From NCBI GenBank assembly GCA_019429365.1, contig JAHYJD010000004.1:26983-90982 (forward strand): a DNA stretch of 64,000 bases. The letters are read 5' to 3'. The notes beneath the pieces are model-generated. The model was not told the DNA's origin. It worked only from the letters and a program-made list of their open reading frames with translations, and did no database searches. The DNA comes from Bacteroidales bacterium. Lineage in GTDB: Bacteria; Bacteroidota; Bacteroidia; Bacteroidales; UBA7960. The translations under genes and the position numbers were made by a program. Of the stretch, positions 26,150-35,371 are shown piece after piece (the stretch's first letter is position 1; every line of letters starts with the position of its first letter).

Positions 26150-26956
26150 TCAATAATCCCTGGATCGTTGACGAACAGCTTCGAATGTCACAATAGCCAT
26201 GGAAGCTGAAACATTCAGGGAGTCGATAATGCCTTTCATTGGAATTTTGATCACTTGCTCTGCTTTTTCAAACCAAACAGGGCTCAGACCCTGGTCTTCG
26301 GCTCCAAATGCAATGGCTGATGCCTTTCGGAAATCAGCATCAAAATAAAAATGCGGAGTCTGTGGTGCCGCAGCAAAAACCTGGATGCTGTTCTTTTTGC
26401 ACCAATTCAGTGCTTCCTGGCTGGTGCACATTATAACTTTTTGGCTGAAGACGCAGCCCAGGCTGGCCCTGATGGCGTTGGGGTTGTAAAGATCGGTTCT
26501 GGCATTGCAAAGCAATACCGCATCGGCAGCCGCTGCATCGGTGGTTCGCAATATGGCCCCCATGTTGCCAGGCTTTTCCACACCCTCAAGCATAATAATT
26601 AATGAATTTGGATTGGGATTGAAATCGTCCAGGCTCAGGTGCCTGCTTTTCCCAATCAGAAGGATTCCCTCGGCATTTTCGCGGTAAGCCATTTTGTTGT
26701 AAACGGCAGCAGATACTTCTGCCAGTTTTTGGTCGTGAAAGGTTTCCACCGGAATGGGATAAACCGGGTCGGGTTTATAGATTTCGCCACACCATATCAA
26801 TTTCTCTGCCTCAAAGCCATAGCGCAAAGCCAGTGAAACTTCGCGCCGACCCTCAGCCACAAACATACCGCTCGATTTTCTTTCCGAGGCTTTTTGCTGA
26901 AGCTTTACAATGCTTTTTATCAGCGGGTTTTGAAGGCTTGTAATCAATGTGGTCAT
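26150..26956 (-). CDS. TrmH/SpoU-family RNA 2'-O-ribose methyltransferase
   Basis: 268 residues. A short N-terminal substrate-binding domain ('SLQNPLIKSIVKLQQKASER', 'FVAEGRREVSLALRYG') precedes the SPOUT knot: motif 1 'IIMLEGVEKPGNMGAILRTT' (N-x-G-A-I-x-R), motif 2 'AIAFGAEDQGLS' and motif 3 'KIPMKGIIDSLNVSASMAIV' (SLNVSxA). It transfers methyl from SAM to a ribose 2'-OH in rRNA or tRNA; the exact target cannot be told. It is downstream of the membrane spermidine-synthase-like gene by 16 bp, so likely in the same transcript as pcm. Confidence 0.92.
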   Translation of the reverse strand: MTTLITSLQNPLIKSIVKLQQKASERKSSGMFVAEGRREVSLALRYGFEAEKLIWCGEIYKPDPVYPIPVETFHDQKLAEVSAAVYNKMAYRENAEGILLIGKSRHLSLDDFNPNPNSLIIMLEGVEKPGNMGAILRTTDAAAADAVLLCNARTDLYNPNAIRASLGCVFSQKVIMCTSQEALNWCKKNSIQVFAAAPQTPHFYFDADFRKASAIAFGAEDQGLSPVWFEKAEQVIKIPMKGIIDSLNVSASMAIVTFEAVRQRSRDY

Positions 26957-26972
26957 GATTTTTTTCGCTTAG

Positions 26973-29405
26973 CTAAGAAACGGATTTTTTTTGAAATATT
27001 TGGCCGCTGAAGGAAAAGGCTATGGCTGCAAAAAGGTAGGTCAGCGCGGCTATTATAATTACAGTTTGGAATCCACTTTCAACGGCAATAAGAGTGGCCA
27101 ATGAGGTGCTGATAACCGACAGGCAGCCGTTTATTCCCCATGCCCAGGGAACTTGCTCCGGGTTATGCTTGTCGAGAAAACGAATCCCCAGTGGGAAAAG
27201 CATTCCCATAACAAAAGCAGGAATGCCGATGGCCAACAGGCTTATGGTAATCTTAAATACATGGCCAAGCGCAATGCTGGCTTGAAGCAAGGGCGTCAGC
27301 ACAAAGGCAAAAAGCAGCAACAGGCCCGCCACCAACATGGCAATACTTCTGATTCGTCTGGCACTTGCATTCATTTTCTGCGAAAGCCTGCTGCCCAGCC
27401 CACTGAAAAGCATCATGATGCTAATGACAGCTGCGACCGCAAAAACCGGTTGCCCTAAATACAACACAAAGCGTTGAATAAGAATAATTTCTGCAAACAT
27501 ATAGCCTAAACCCAGGGCTCCGAAATACAACAATGTGGCTGATTTTTTATGCTGGCTCTTTTTCAGGGCAAACAATGGGGATACAATCAGTATCAGCGCC
27601 AGTATTGTACTTTGGATCAGGGTTATGATCAGGGTCAGATATCCCAGCTCCAGAAAGGGCATTTGTTCTTCCCCGAAGATTTCTGACAGATGCCGGAGGC
27701 TTCCAAGCCTCAGAAACTGCGAAAAATATGGTTTGTTGTCGGTAGAGGGAGCTATTGCAAATCCGTAATCTTCAAGGGCGAGAGGGTCACGGGCCATTAT
27801 CCGGTCGAGGTGTTCAAAATACTGGGTGTCGCCGGTCATGTTAAACTGCTGTCGGTCCTTTGGGTCAAGCCCAGGGAGCAACAAAGGGTCGAAAAACATT
27901 TCGTTGCAGTATTGCCTGATTGCAATCAGGTCATTCTCAGAAAGGGGTTCTTTTTTTAAGATGAAAGTGACGGTTCCCCATGAGCGTATGGCTGCCAGGT
28001 GCTGCATGGGGTCCTCAATGCCGCTAATGAGCGCGGCTTCGACCAGGGTGGCCGGAATCTTCAGGCTGGTTCGCGGAGGATAGTCAAGCCAGGTAGATAC
28101 GGCAATCATGCCTCCCGGATTAAGCTTTTGCAGCATGAGCTGAAACCCCTCCAGGGTGTAGCTGTATTCTTCGCGCAAAGCATTCAGGCCCGAAGTGCCT
28201 CCAAAGCCTTCGAGCAAAGGCAGAACGATCAGGTCATAGTGTCTGGTGCTATGTCTGGCCAGGAAGTTTCTGGCCTGCAGCGTGTGTGCTTTTACACCCG
28301 GTGCCTGAAACAGGCCCCCTGAGGCTTGCAACAGGTCGTTTTTCATCAGACCGACAACTGCACGGTTCTCAATCACGGCGTCGATCTTTTCGACTCCGTT
28401 TGACAAGGCATGAGAAACCGCCACCCCGGTGCCGGCATTTATGCATAGCACGTTTTGCGGGTCTGAAATCACATAAGGGAGCTGCTGTGTGGTGAAGTTC
28501 AGGATGTGTTCATTTGGATTGGCTGAAGGTGGAAGAATGTGCCCATAAAAGTCACCATTTACAAAAACGGCTTTGCCTCCTGGTATTTCTTTGGTGTAGG
28601 AAAAACTTACCGCCGGGGCAAACCGCTGGGCAGATGAGTGCACCACCTGAACCAGTCCGTAAACCGAAGGGGTGGTATGCGTGATTTTAGCTTCGGGCAA
28701 GTGAAGCGTCTTTTCCAGTGCCTTGTATTCTGATAATTGAAGTTGCTGGTTGGTTGAAAACAGAACGAGCGCAAGCAGCAAGCCCGCTGCACCCACCGGA
28801 GCATTCCATTTAATGCTGCGGTGATCGCTCAGAAGCAGGCCCGAAACGATGGGAAGCAGGCCAATGATCAACGGCACCCTGAGTGGGAAAAAGACCGCCA
28901 TAAGCCAAAGCGCAAGCAATCCGCCTGCTCCCGAACCAATTAAGTTGGAGAAATACAAAGACCCTATTTCACTGCTTTGCCTGATGAAAATTATGCCAAT
29001 GGCCAGGGCACCGAAAAAAAATGGCAAAAAGAAAATCAGGTAGTTCATTAGCAGGGCAAGCCAGCCACCTCCCCCTGAAAAAAGCAGGAAAACGTCGAAT
29101 TGTAAAAAACCGGTGCGGCTCAAGGGAAAAACCACCATCATGAGCACCCCGCTTAGCATCATTAATAAAGGAACCAGCACGTGAGCATGTTTCAGGATTT
29201 TCTTTCTTGCCAGCGCAAGGAGGGTGCCGCTGGCGCCAAATCCCAGCATGGCAATGGAAATGATCATATAGGCAAAATGATGCCACTGCACCACCGAGAT
29301 TAGCTGCATCAGCGAAAGCTGAAAGGCAATGATGGCCGCTGAATGCAATCCAAGGCTGATCAGCAGGCGGTTGCTGACATTTTCGGGAATTTTTCCAACA
29401 GCCAT
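26973..29405 (-). CDS. Membrane protein with spermidine-synthase-like domain between two membrane regions
   Basis: 810 residues from ATG at 29405, 1 bp after the pcm stop codon. About seven N-terminal helices ('IIAFQLSLMQLISVVQW' onward), a soluble middle domain at about 225-560 resembling spermidine synthase ('YTKEIPGGKAVFVNGDFYGH', 'VLCINAGTGVAVSHALSNGV', 'YDLIVLPLLEG'), and about seven C-terminal helices. The SAM-binding glycine loop is altered relative to the GGGDGG loop of true synthases, and the aspartate that normally follows is replaced in 'DAVIENRAVV'. Large proteins of this type are widespread, but the reaction is unknown. A role in polyamine synthesis should not be assumed. Confidence 0.78.
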   Translation of the reverse strand: MAVGKIPENVSNRLLISLGLHSAAIIAFQLSLMQLISVVQWHHFAYMIISIAMLGFGASGTLLALARKKILKHAHVLVPLLMMLSGVLMMVVFPLSRTGFLQFDVFLLFSGGGGWLALLMNYLIFFLPFFFGALAIGIIFIRQSSEIGSLYFSNLIGSGAGGLLALWLMAVFFPLRVPLIIGLLPIVSGLLLSDHRSIKWNAPVGAAGLLLALVLFSTNQQLQLSEYKALEKTLHLPEAKITHTTPSVYGLVQVVHSSAQRFAPAVSFSYTKEIPGGKAVFVNGDFYGHILPPSANPNEHILNFTTQQLPYVISDPQNVLCINAGTGVAVSHALSNGVEKIDAVIENRAVVGLMKNDLLQASGGLFQAPGVKAHTLQARNFLARHSTRHYDLIVLPLLEGFGGTSGLNALREEYSYTLEGFQLMLQKLNPGGMIAVSTWLDYPPRTSLKIPATLVEAALISGIEDPMQHLAAIRSWGTVTFILKKEPLSENDLIAIRQYCNEMFFDPLLLPGLDPKDRQQFNMTGDTQYFEHLDRIMARDPLALEDYGFAIAPSTDNKPYFSQFLRLGSLRHLSEIFGEEQMPFLELGYLTLIITLIQSTILALILIVSPLFALKKSQHKKSATLLYFGALGLGYMFAEIILIQRFVLYLGQPVFAVAAVISIMMLFSGLGSRLSQKMNASARRIRSIAMLVAGLLLLFAFVLTPLLQASIALGHVFKITISLLAIGIPAFVMGMLFPLGIRFLDKHNPEQVPWAWGINGCLSVISTSLATLIAVESGFQTVIIIAALTYLFAAIAFSFSGQIFQKKSVS

Positions 29406-29406
29406 C

Positions 29407-30108
29407 TTACTCGCTCCTTCTGAAAGGTACAAAACGCACCGGCATAAGGCTGCGGGTAGTATAGCGGCGGCTGCGCTTTTCTACCAGCATAAGCTGCTGA
29501 GTGAGGTAAGGTGACCCGACCGGAATGATCATTTTTCCGCCCTCTTTCAGTTGTTCGATCAATGGTGGGGGTATGGTGCCGGCTGCGGCGGTTACCACAA
29601 TGGCATCAAAAGGCCCGGCTTCTTCCCAGCCGTGGTAGCCGTCGGCGATTTTAACGCTGACGTTGTCATACAACTCATTGAGCAGGCGACTGGCAGAGCG
29701 CCCAAGCTCCGGAACAATTTCGATGGTGTATACTTTATCCACAATTTCGGCCAGAATAGCAGCCTGGTAGCCCGACCCGGTGCCGATCTCCAGCACCTTA
29801 TAATGGGGTTTGGGGTCGATCATCTGTGTCATATAGGCCACAATATAAGGCTGCGAAATGGTTTGTCCGTAGCCGATGGGCAATGGCCTGTCGGCATATG
29901 CAAAGCGCTGCTGATCGGCGGGCACAAAACGGTGGCGGGGAACCCGCTCCATGGCCTCCAGGGTGGGGGCATGATCAATGCCCCGGGCACGAATCTGTAC
30001 ATCAACCATCTGCTTTCGGCTGGCTGTATAAGGATCACTTCCGGGTTGAAAGGCAAGAATTAAAATGATACCGCCAAGGGCAAAAAGAAAAAGGAGTTTT
30101 CTGCTCAT
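29407..30108 (-). CDS. pcm: Protein-L-isoaspartate O-methyltransferase with N-terminal export signal/anchor
   Basis: 233 residues from ATG at 30108. An N-terminal hydrophobic segment 'MSRKLLFLFALGGIILILAF' acts as signal peptide or anchor. The enzyme body has 'RKQMVDVQIRARGI', 'MERVPRHRFVP', 'PIGYGQTISQPYIVAYMTQ', 'VLEIGTGSGYQAAILAEIV' (SAM motif I) and 'DAIVVTAAAGTIPPPLIEQL'. The family methylates isoaspartyl residues in damaged proteins, with repair of periplasmic or surface proteins inferred from the leader. The ORF extends 64 codons further upstream, but that part is unlike the family and lacks an ATG near the domain. First gene of a three-gene leftward run. Confidence 0.92.
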   Translation of the reverse strand: MSRKLLFLFALGGIILILAFQPGSDPYTASRKQMVDVQIRARGIDHAPTLEAMERVPRHRFVPADQQRFAYADRPLPIGYGQTISQPYIVAYMTQMIDPKPHYKVLEIGTGSGYQAAILAEIVDKVYTIEIVPELGRSASRLLNELYDNVSVKIADGYHGWEEAGPFDAIVVTAAAGTIPPPLIEQLKEGGKMIIPVGSPYLTQQLMLVEKRSRRYTTRSLMPVRFVPFRRSE

Positions 30109-30338
30109 AATGGTTACCCTTAATGATGCATAAACCACAAATATAATGAATCGGGAGGGCTTTTGCAATTTGCAGATGCTTTCAATTGGCAGCGAATCAG
30201 AAAATGAAAGTATTCCGAAACAAAGAAAAACCTTTTGAAAATTGCCAAAATAATCGGAAGTTTGAAATTTGTAATTATCTTGCTTAAAATTTGTGAACAT
30301 TAATTTTTTTATATTTTTTGCATCAATTTATTAATGAA

Positions 30339-32729
30339 ATGAAAATGAAAGATCATAAAAAAACCATTCTTTTTTCTCTATTCTTAATTATCTCGCTCTC
30401 AGGTTTTTCGCAGCAGTCGGAACGGGCCTTGAAATTACTCGAGAATTTGCAGCGGTTTGAAGTTGATTATCCGCAGCAGAAAGTTTTCTTACATCTTGAC
30501 AGGGAAGAATATCTGGCAGGTGAAAATATTTGGTATAAAGTATACCTGGTGAATGCAACAGATCATAACCCCGATACCTTAAGCACCAGTGTGAATGTAG
30601 AGCTGTTTAATGTTGATGGTCAAGCTGTTGCTTTGCAGCTGGTAAGGATGCAGAATGGAATAGGTTACGGGCAGATTACCCTCCCTGATTCTCTGCCGGA
30701 GGGAAATTATAAAATCAGGTCTTACACCAATTGGATGCTCAATTTTTCTGAACAACTTTTTTTTGAAAGGGATATTTTTGTCCATAATCCTATCGAGGAA
30801 AATTTTATTAGACGGGCTGACATCAGGCGTAACAGAAATTTTAATCGTGACCTTGAATTGAAGGGGAAGGAAATTCAGTTTGGCATTTTTCCTGAAGGCG
30901 GACAGTTGGTTGGAGGGCTTGAAAGCCGGGTGGCCATTTTTGTTGCCGACGGATTAGGAACCCCTTTTAAAGCAAATGGAAAGATTGTGAATAATGCAGG
31001 GGAGCCACTTGCTGATTTCGAGGTAGATGAGTTTGGGATGGGTTTGTTCTTACTCACACCTCAGTTTGGGCAGACTTATTTTGCGGAACTAATTGTTCAG
31101 GGGCAAAGCACCAAAAGATTTTCCTTGCCAGAGGTGTTGCAACAAGCTTATAACCTTAGGGTTAATGTCAATGAGGATGATGTTATGGTGTTGGTTCGGG
31201 CCGGTTTCGATCCTGCAGAATTTAATTTGCCATCTGAAATTATGGTGGTTGCGCAGTCCGGTGGCAAGGCCTACTTTTTTGAAGAAGGCAGGTTGGAGAA
31301 CAGGTCCTTTTCAAATAGAATTTCCAAAAGATTGCTGCCTACAGGTGTTACCCAAGTTACGATTTTTGATGGCAATGGCATTCCTGTTGCCGAACGACTT
31401 GTTTTCGTAAACCATCACGATCATTTCCAACCGGAACTTGATGTTAGCACTATAAGACTTGGGAATGAAAGCGGTTTTAAGGTTGATTTTGATTTAAAAT
31501 TTTTTGCAGCAAACGATGATTGGGCTCATCTTTCATTAGCCGTAGAGGGTGCTGATCAGGAATTCAAATCTCCATCTCCAAGTATCTTTTCCGAATTTTT
31601 GCTGGCAAGCGACATTTCTTTAGGATTTCCAGGGATTAATTTATTTTATAATGACACTTTTGATAATGAAAAGTTGATTGACCTCTTGCTGTTAACACGT
31701 GGATGGAGGAGATTTCAGTGGAAAGATATTATTAGCGGGAATTTTCCTGAATTGAAGTTCAATAATCCACAAGGACTGGTGCTGTCAGGCCAATTATCGG
31801 CAGTAGCAGTCGACAGAACGGTGTCGAATGTTTTGTTGGAAGTTTCCATAAATCAGGAAAGCCGCGATGTTTATTCAGTTCGGACAAACGAGCGTGGTCT
31901 TTTCCGGATTGAGGGTCTTGACTACAATGGCAACTACAGGGCAGAGTTTACCCTTCCCAATGAGAGCAGGCCGCGCGGATTTCGGCTAAGGCTGGATGGG
32001 TCTGAGTCTTCTCCAAGAGATTTCACCCTGAATGCGGCAACTCGGCCCCATTTAGTTGTTAATCGTGGTTCTAACTGGCAAAGAGTTTCCAATCCCAGTG
32101 CTTTTGCTACCAATGTCAGGGCAGTTGAAATTGCTCAGCGCTCTGAAAGCATCTACGGAACACCAGATCAGACCATATATATGGATGAAGTTCCGGTAAA
32201 CTACACCAACCTTGGTGAGGTATTCCGGGGTAGGGCCACAGGTGTGATTTTTGAGCGCGGTCAGCTTAGAATCAGGGGAGAGGGGAGCGTTGGGTCGAGC
32301 AATGAGCCGCTGTTTATGATGGATGGGGTGGTTGTCAATAGCGATGTTCTGCTCAATACCCGCCCGGATGAAGTGGACCGGATCGAAATATTGAAAGGCC
32401 CAAGTACGGCAATTTTCGGATCACGCGGAGCAAATGGGGTAATCGTTGTTTACTCAAAAAGAGGAGGAACCCAGTCGCCCGTTTTCCAGTATAACTTAAT
32501 GGGCTTTTCAACACCAAGAGAATTTTTTAATTCAAGAATTCATTTGGATTACAAAAGGAAACATGGAGTTGGTCATACCGTTTTTTGGGAACCGGGGGTT
32601 TTCCCTGACGAGACAGGCCGGTTCAGTATTGCTTTTCCTCAAAGGGAGCAGTGGCAATTCCTGAGAATCATTTTGCAAGGAATTCATAGCAGCGGAAAAT
32701 TGATTTTTGTTGAGCAAGAAATTAATTAA
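30339..32729 (+). CDS. Secreted MG2-domain / TonB-receptor plug-domain protein without a barrel (copy 1)
   Basis: 796 residues from ATG at 30339 (or 30345). Signal peptide 'KTILFSLFLIISLSGFS'. Residues about 40-150 resemble an alpha-2-macroglobulin MG2 domain ('PQQKVFLHLDREEYLAGENI'). Later comes a carboxypeptidase-regulatory-like segment ('TNERGLFRIEGLDYNGNYRA') and, near the C-terminus, a TonB-receptor plug domain ending 'DRIEILKGPSTAIFGSRGAN' and 'GVIVVYSKRG'. About 90 further residues follow ('STPREFFNSRIHLDYK', 'DETGRFSIAFPQ'), and there is no 22-strand barrel. Likely periplasmic or outer-membrane associated; the function is unknown. A paralogue follows after 220 bp. Confidence 0.82.
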   Translation: MKMKDHKKTILFSLFLIISLSGFSQQSERALKLLENLQRFEVDYPQQKVFLHLDREEYLAGENIWYKVYLVNATDHNPDTLSTSVNVELFNVDGQAVALQLVRMQNGIGYGQITLPDSLPEGNYKIRSYTNWMLNFSEQLFFERDIFVHNPIEENFIRRADIRRNRNFNRDLELKGKEIQFGIFPEGGQLVGGLESRVAIFVADGLGTPFKANGKIVNNAGEPLADFEVDEFGMGLFLLTPQFGQTYFAELIVQGQSTKRFSLPEVLQQAYNLRVNVNEDDVMVLVRAGFDPAEFNLPSEIMVVAQSGGKAYFFEEGRLENRSFSNRISKRLLPTGVTQVTIFDGNGIPVAERLVFVNHHDHFQPELDVSTIRLGNESGFKVDFDLKFFAANDDWAHLSLAVEGADQEFKSPSPSIFSEFLLASDISLGFPGINLFYNDTFDNEKLIDLLLLTRGWRRFQWKDIISGNFPELKFNNPQGLVLSGQLSAVAVDRTVSNVLLEVSINQESRDVYSVRTNERGLFRIEGLDYNGNYRAEFTLPNESRPRGFRLRLDGSESSPRDFTLNAATRPHLVVNRGSNWQRVSNPSAFATNVRAVEIAQRSESIYGTPDQTIYMDEVPVNYTNLGEVFRGRATGVIFERGQLRIRGEGSVGSSNEPLFMMDGVVVNSDVLLNTRPDEVDRIEILKGPSTAIFGSRGANGVIVVYSKRGGTQSPVFQYNLMGFSTPREFFNSRIHLDYKRKHGVGHTVFWEPGVFPDETGRFSIAFPQREQWQFLRIILQGIHSSGKLIFVEQEIN

Positions 32730-32949
32730 GGCATTCTTTTTTGAACTGTTCAAATTTTTTTGTTCGTTTTTTTGAAGTTACTTTTTTACCCGATTGCTAT
32801 TGAACCAGCCACCTTGAATTAGGGTTATATTATCAGAGGTATTGGTTTTTCTCTGAATCAATAACTAATGGAAAAAACGTTGACTAAAAGTTCTGATATT
32901 TTCCTGGCATTTAATTAAGCGTTATATCAAACAAAAAAGGAGAAACAAA

Positions 32950-35364
32950 ATGCGCCATACAATACATCTGGTAATTTCCCTTATATTTTTTGGGCTATTA
33001 TCAACCCCAGGAACAATGGGGTCCTCCGCTGGAGAAATAGGCTCTGTTGAAGTACAAACCCCTTATCAAAAGCTGGTAGAATTTTCCCGTACCTTTCCAC
33101 AGCAAAAGGTTTACTTGCACACGGATAAAAGTGATTATCTGGCAGGAGAGGTTATTTGGCTGAAATCCTACCTCGTTTCAGCCCACTCACATAAGCCAGA
33201 TACTTCAAGCACCAACCTGTTTGTGGAACTAATTGATTCGCGCAATGAATTGATCGATTTCCTGGTTTTGCGGCTTGATGGTGGGCTTTCTGATGGGTAT
33301 TTTAAACTGCCTGACTCCATTCAGGGTGGAAACTATCAAATTAAAGCGTATACCAACTGGATGAATAACTTTCACGAAGATTTTTTCTTCAGAAAGGATG
33401 TTTATGTCCATAATATTGATGAGAAAAATTATGTTACCAGGGCAGAAATTCGCCGAAATACCCGCTTTAATAATGCCCTGAATGAAAAGCAGGAAAACTT
33501 GCAATTTGCTATTTTCCCAGAAGGAGGGAATTTGGTGGCCGGATTGGAAAACCGGGTGGCATTCAAAGCAGCAAACGCATTAGGTCAAGGGCAGCAGGCC
33601 AGTGGAGTGGTTTTGGACAGTCAGGGGAATGAGCTTGCCTCCTTCACTACTTTTCATGATGGCATGGGGGTCTTCGCTTTTTCACCCGGGCCAAATGAAA
33701 AATATACCGCCCAGGTTGTATTCCAGGATGGACAAAAGCTATCCACTGAATTGCCTCCTGCTCTTACAGAAGTCTATCTGTTTCAAGTTGATCATGATTT
33801 GGATAGTATTCGCGTAAGTGTTAAGGTTAATTTTAATCCAGCAGATTTCAATATTTCTCCCAAGATTTCAATCCTGGCTCACACGCGAGGCAGGGCTGTT
33901 TACGTTCAAGAGGGAGAAATTATCAACGGTGTTTTTAGAACTTCAGTTCCAACTGAAAAATTTCTTCCGGGAATCACTCATTTTACTGTTTTCGGACCCA
34001 ATAATACCCCCTTGGCCGAACGCCTGGTTTTTGTCAGGAGATTTGTGAATCAAGATGAAAAACCCTCCATTGCATTTGAAAAAATGCTTGGTGACAGCCT
34101 CGTGATGGTTGATTTTTGGTTCGATCCTGAGAACGGTCCCTCTGTATCTGAAGCCAGCTATTCTCTCTCTGTCATTGAAGATCGCGATAACAACTCCGCA
34201 GAGAAAATTAATATTGCCACCTATTTGCTTCTGACAAGCGACTTTGGAAAAACAATTCAAAACCCCTGGTATTATTTTGCAGACAATAGCCCTGAAAGAC
34301 TTCAGGCTCTTGATCTGTTAATGTTAACCCATGGTTGGCGGCGATTCGTTTGGAATGATTTGCTATCAGGAAATGTTCCGAAAATTACGTTTGGTGAGCG
34401 CGATGGACTGGCAATTGTCGGGCAAGTATCTCCGATTTCTTCCTCCAGACCCACAGGGGAGCTGAATATAGAAATGTCTGTTGGGACAACCGAGGACCGG
34501 AAAATCATGCAAACAAAAACAGACCAGAATGGGCGTTTCGCCTTCACTGGCCTCGAATATTATGGTGAATTTTCTGCTTTGCTTTCAGTAGAACGTGACA
34601 TTAGGGGCAGAATTTATAAAGTTGAACTTCAGACTGGTGAAAAAGGAAAATCCGAATTTAAATTGGGGCCCTATACCCAGCTCCACCAGATAACAAGTCG
34701 CGGGTCCAATTGGCAGCGCAGAGAGCGACCTGGTTTTTTCAGTCGCTTTTTCGACAACAAACCAACTTCTCAGGATGTCAAAAGTCCCAGTATGTTTGGT
34801 AACCCTGATCAAGTAATTTTTATGGAGGACCTTACCGTAAATTACACCAATGTGATTGAGATTTTGAGGGATAGGGTCACTGGATTAAATGTTATCGGAG
34901 GTGAAATCACCTTGCGGGGGCCAACCAGTGTCATGTTAAGCAGTGAGCCTGTTTTCTTCATTGATGATGTGCAGGTAAACCGTTTTAGCTTTCTTAATGT
35001 TCCCATTTCGGAAATCGAACGCATTGAAGTGCTGAGAGGCCCAAGCACAGCCATTCTTGGTAGTCGCGGGGCAAATGGCGCACTTCTGATCTATACTCGC
35101 CGGGCTATTCATCAGCAACAATTTACCTATGAATACGAAATGATGGGTTATCACATCCCCCGAGAGTTTTTCATTTCCAGAATTGACGTAAGTAAGTTCG
35201 AAGAAAGCCAGGTGCCTCGTACTATTTTATGGGCGCCCAACATTACGCCCGATGTGAATGGCAGGGTCAGGGTGCGCATTCCTTATTACAATGGTGGGCA
35301 GGATCTGCGCTTCAGGCTCGAAGGGATCGACCAGAACGGGCAAATTACCTTCCTTCAGTTTTAG
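32950..35364 (+). CDS. Secreted MG2-domain / TonB-receptor plug-domain protein without a barrel (copy 2)
   Basis: 804 residues with an A/G-rich ribosome-binding stretch ('aaaggagaaacaaaatg'). Signal peptide at residues 1-25. Same architecture and clearly homologous to copy 1: 'FPQQKVYLHTDKSDYLAGEV' (MG2), 'LDLLMLTHGWRRFVWNDLLS' (copy 1 has 'LLLLTRGWRRFQWKD'), 'YTNVIEILRDRVTGLNVIGG', 'IERIEVLRGPSTAILGSRGA' and the tail 'GYHIPREFFISRIDVSKFEE'. The conserved 'THGWRRF' segment and C-terminal 'PREFF' motif occur in both. A tandem duplication is the natural explanation. It ends 7 bp from the convergent acyl-CoA reductase gene. Confidence 0.82.
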   Translation: MRHTIHLVISLIFFGLLSTPGTMGSSAGEIGSVEVQTPYQKLVEFSRTFPQQKVYLHTDKSDYLAGEVIWLKSYLVSAHSHKPDTSSTNLFVELIDSRNELIDFLVLRLDGGLSDGYFKLPDSIQGGNYQIKAYTNWMNNFHEDFFFRKDVYVHNIDEKNYVTRAEIRRNTRFNNALNEKQENLQFAIFPEGGNLVAGLENRVAFKAANALGQGQQASGVVLDSQGNELASFTTFHDGMGVFAFSPGPNEKYTAQVVFQDGQKLSTELPPALTEVYLFQVDHDLDSIRVSVKVNFNPADFNISPKISILAHTRGRAVYVQEGEIINGVFRTSVPTEKFLPGITHFTVFGPNNTPLAERLVFVRRFVNQDEKPSIAFEKMLGDSLVMVDFWFDPENGPSVSEASYSLSVIEDRDNNSAEKINIATYLLLTSDFGKTIQNPWYYFADNSPERLQALDLLMLTHGWRRFVWNDLLSGNVPKITFGERDGLAIVGQVSPISSSRPTGELNIEMSVGTTEDRKIMQTKTDQNGRFAFTGLEYYGEFSALLSVERDIRGRIYKVELQTGEKGKSEFKLGPYTQLHQITSRGSNWQRRERPGFFSRFFDNKPTSQDVKSPSMFGNPDQVIFMEDLTVNYTNVIEILRDRVTGLNVIGGEITLRGPTSVMLSSEPVFFIDDVQVNRFSFLNVPISEIERIEVLRGPSTAILGSRGANGALLIYTRRAIHQQQFTYEYEMMGYHIPREFFISRIDVSKFEESQVPRTILWAPNITPDVNGRVRVRIPYYNGGQDLRFRLEGIDQNGQITFLQF

Positions 35365-35371
35365 GAAGAGA

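Noticed and set aside
26973..29405. Calling the large membrane protein speE (spermidine synthase)
   Set aside because: The cofactor loop and following acidic residue are altered and the domain is enclosed by membrane helices, so polyamine synthesis is not supported.
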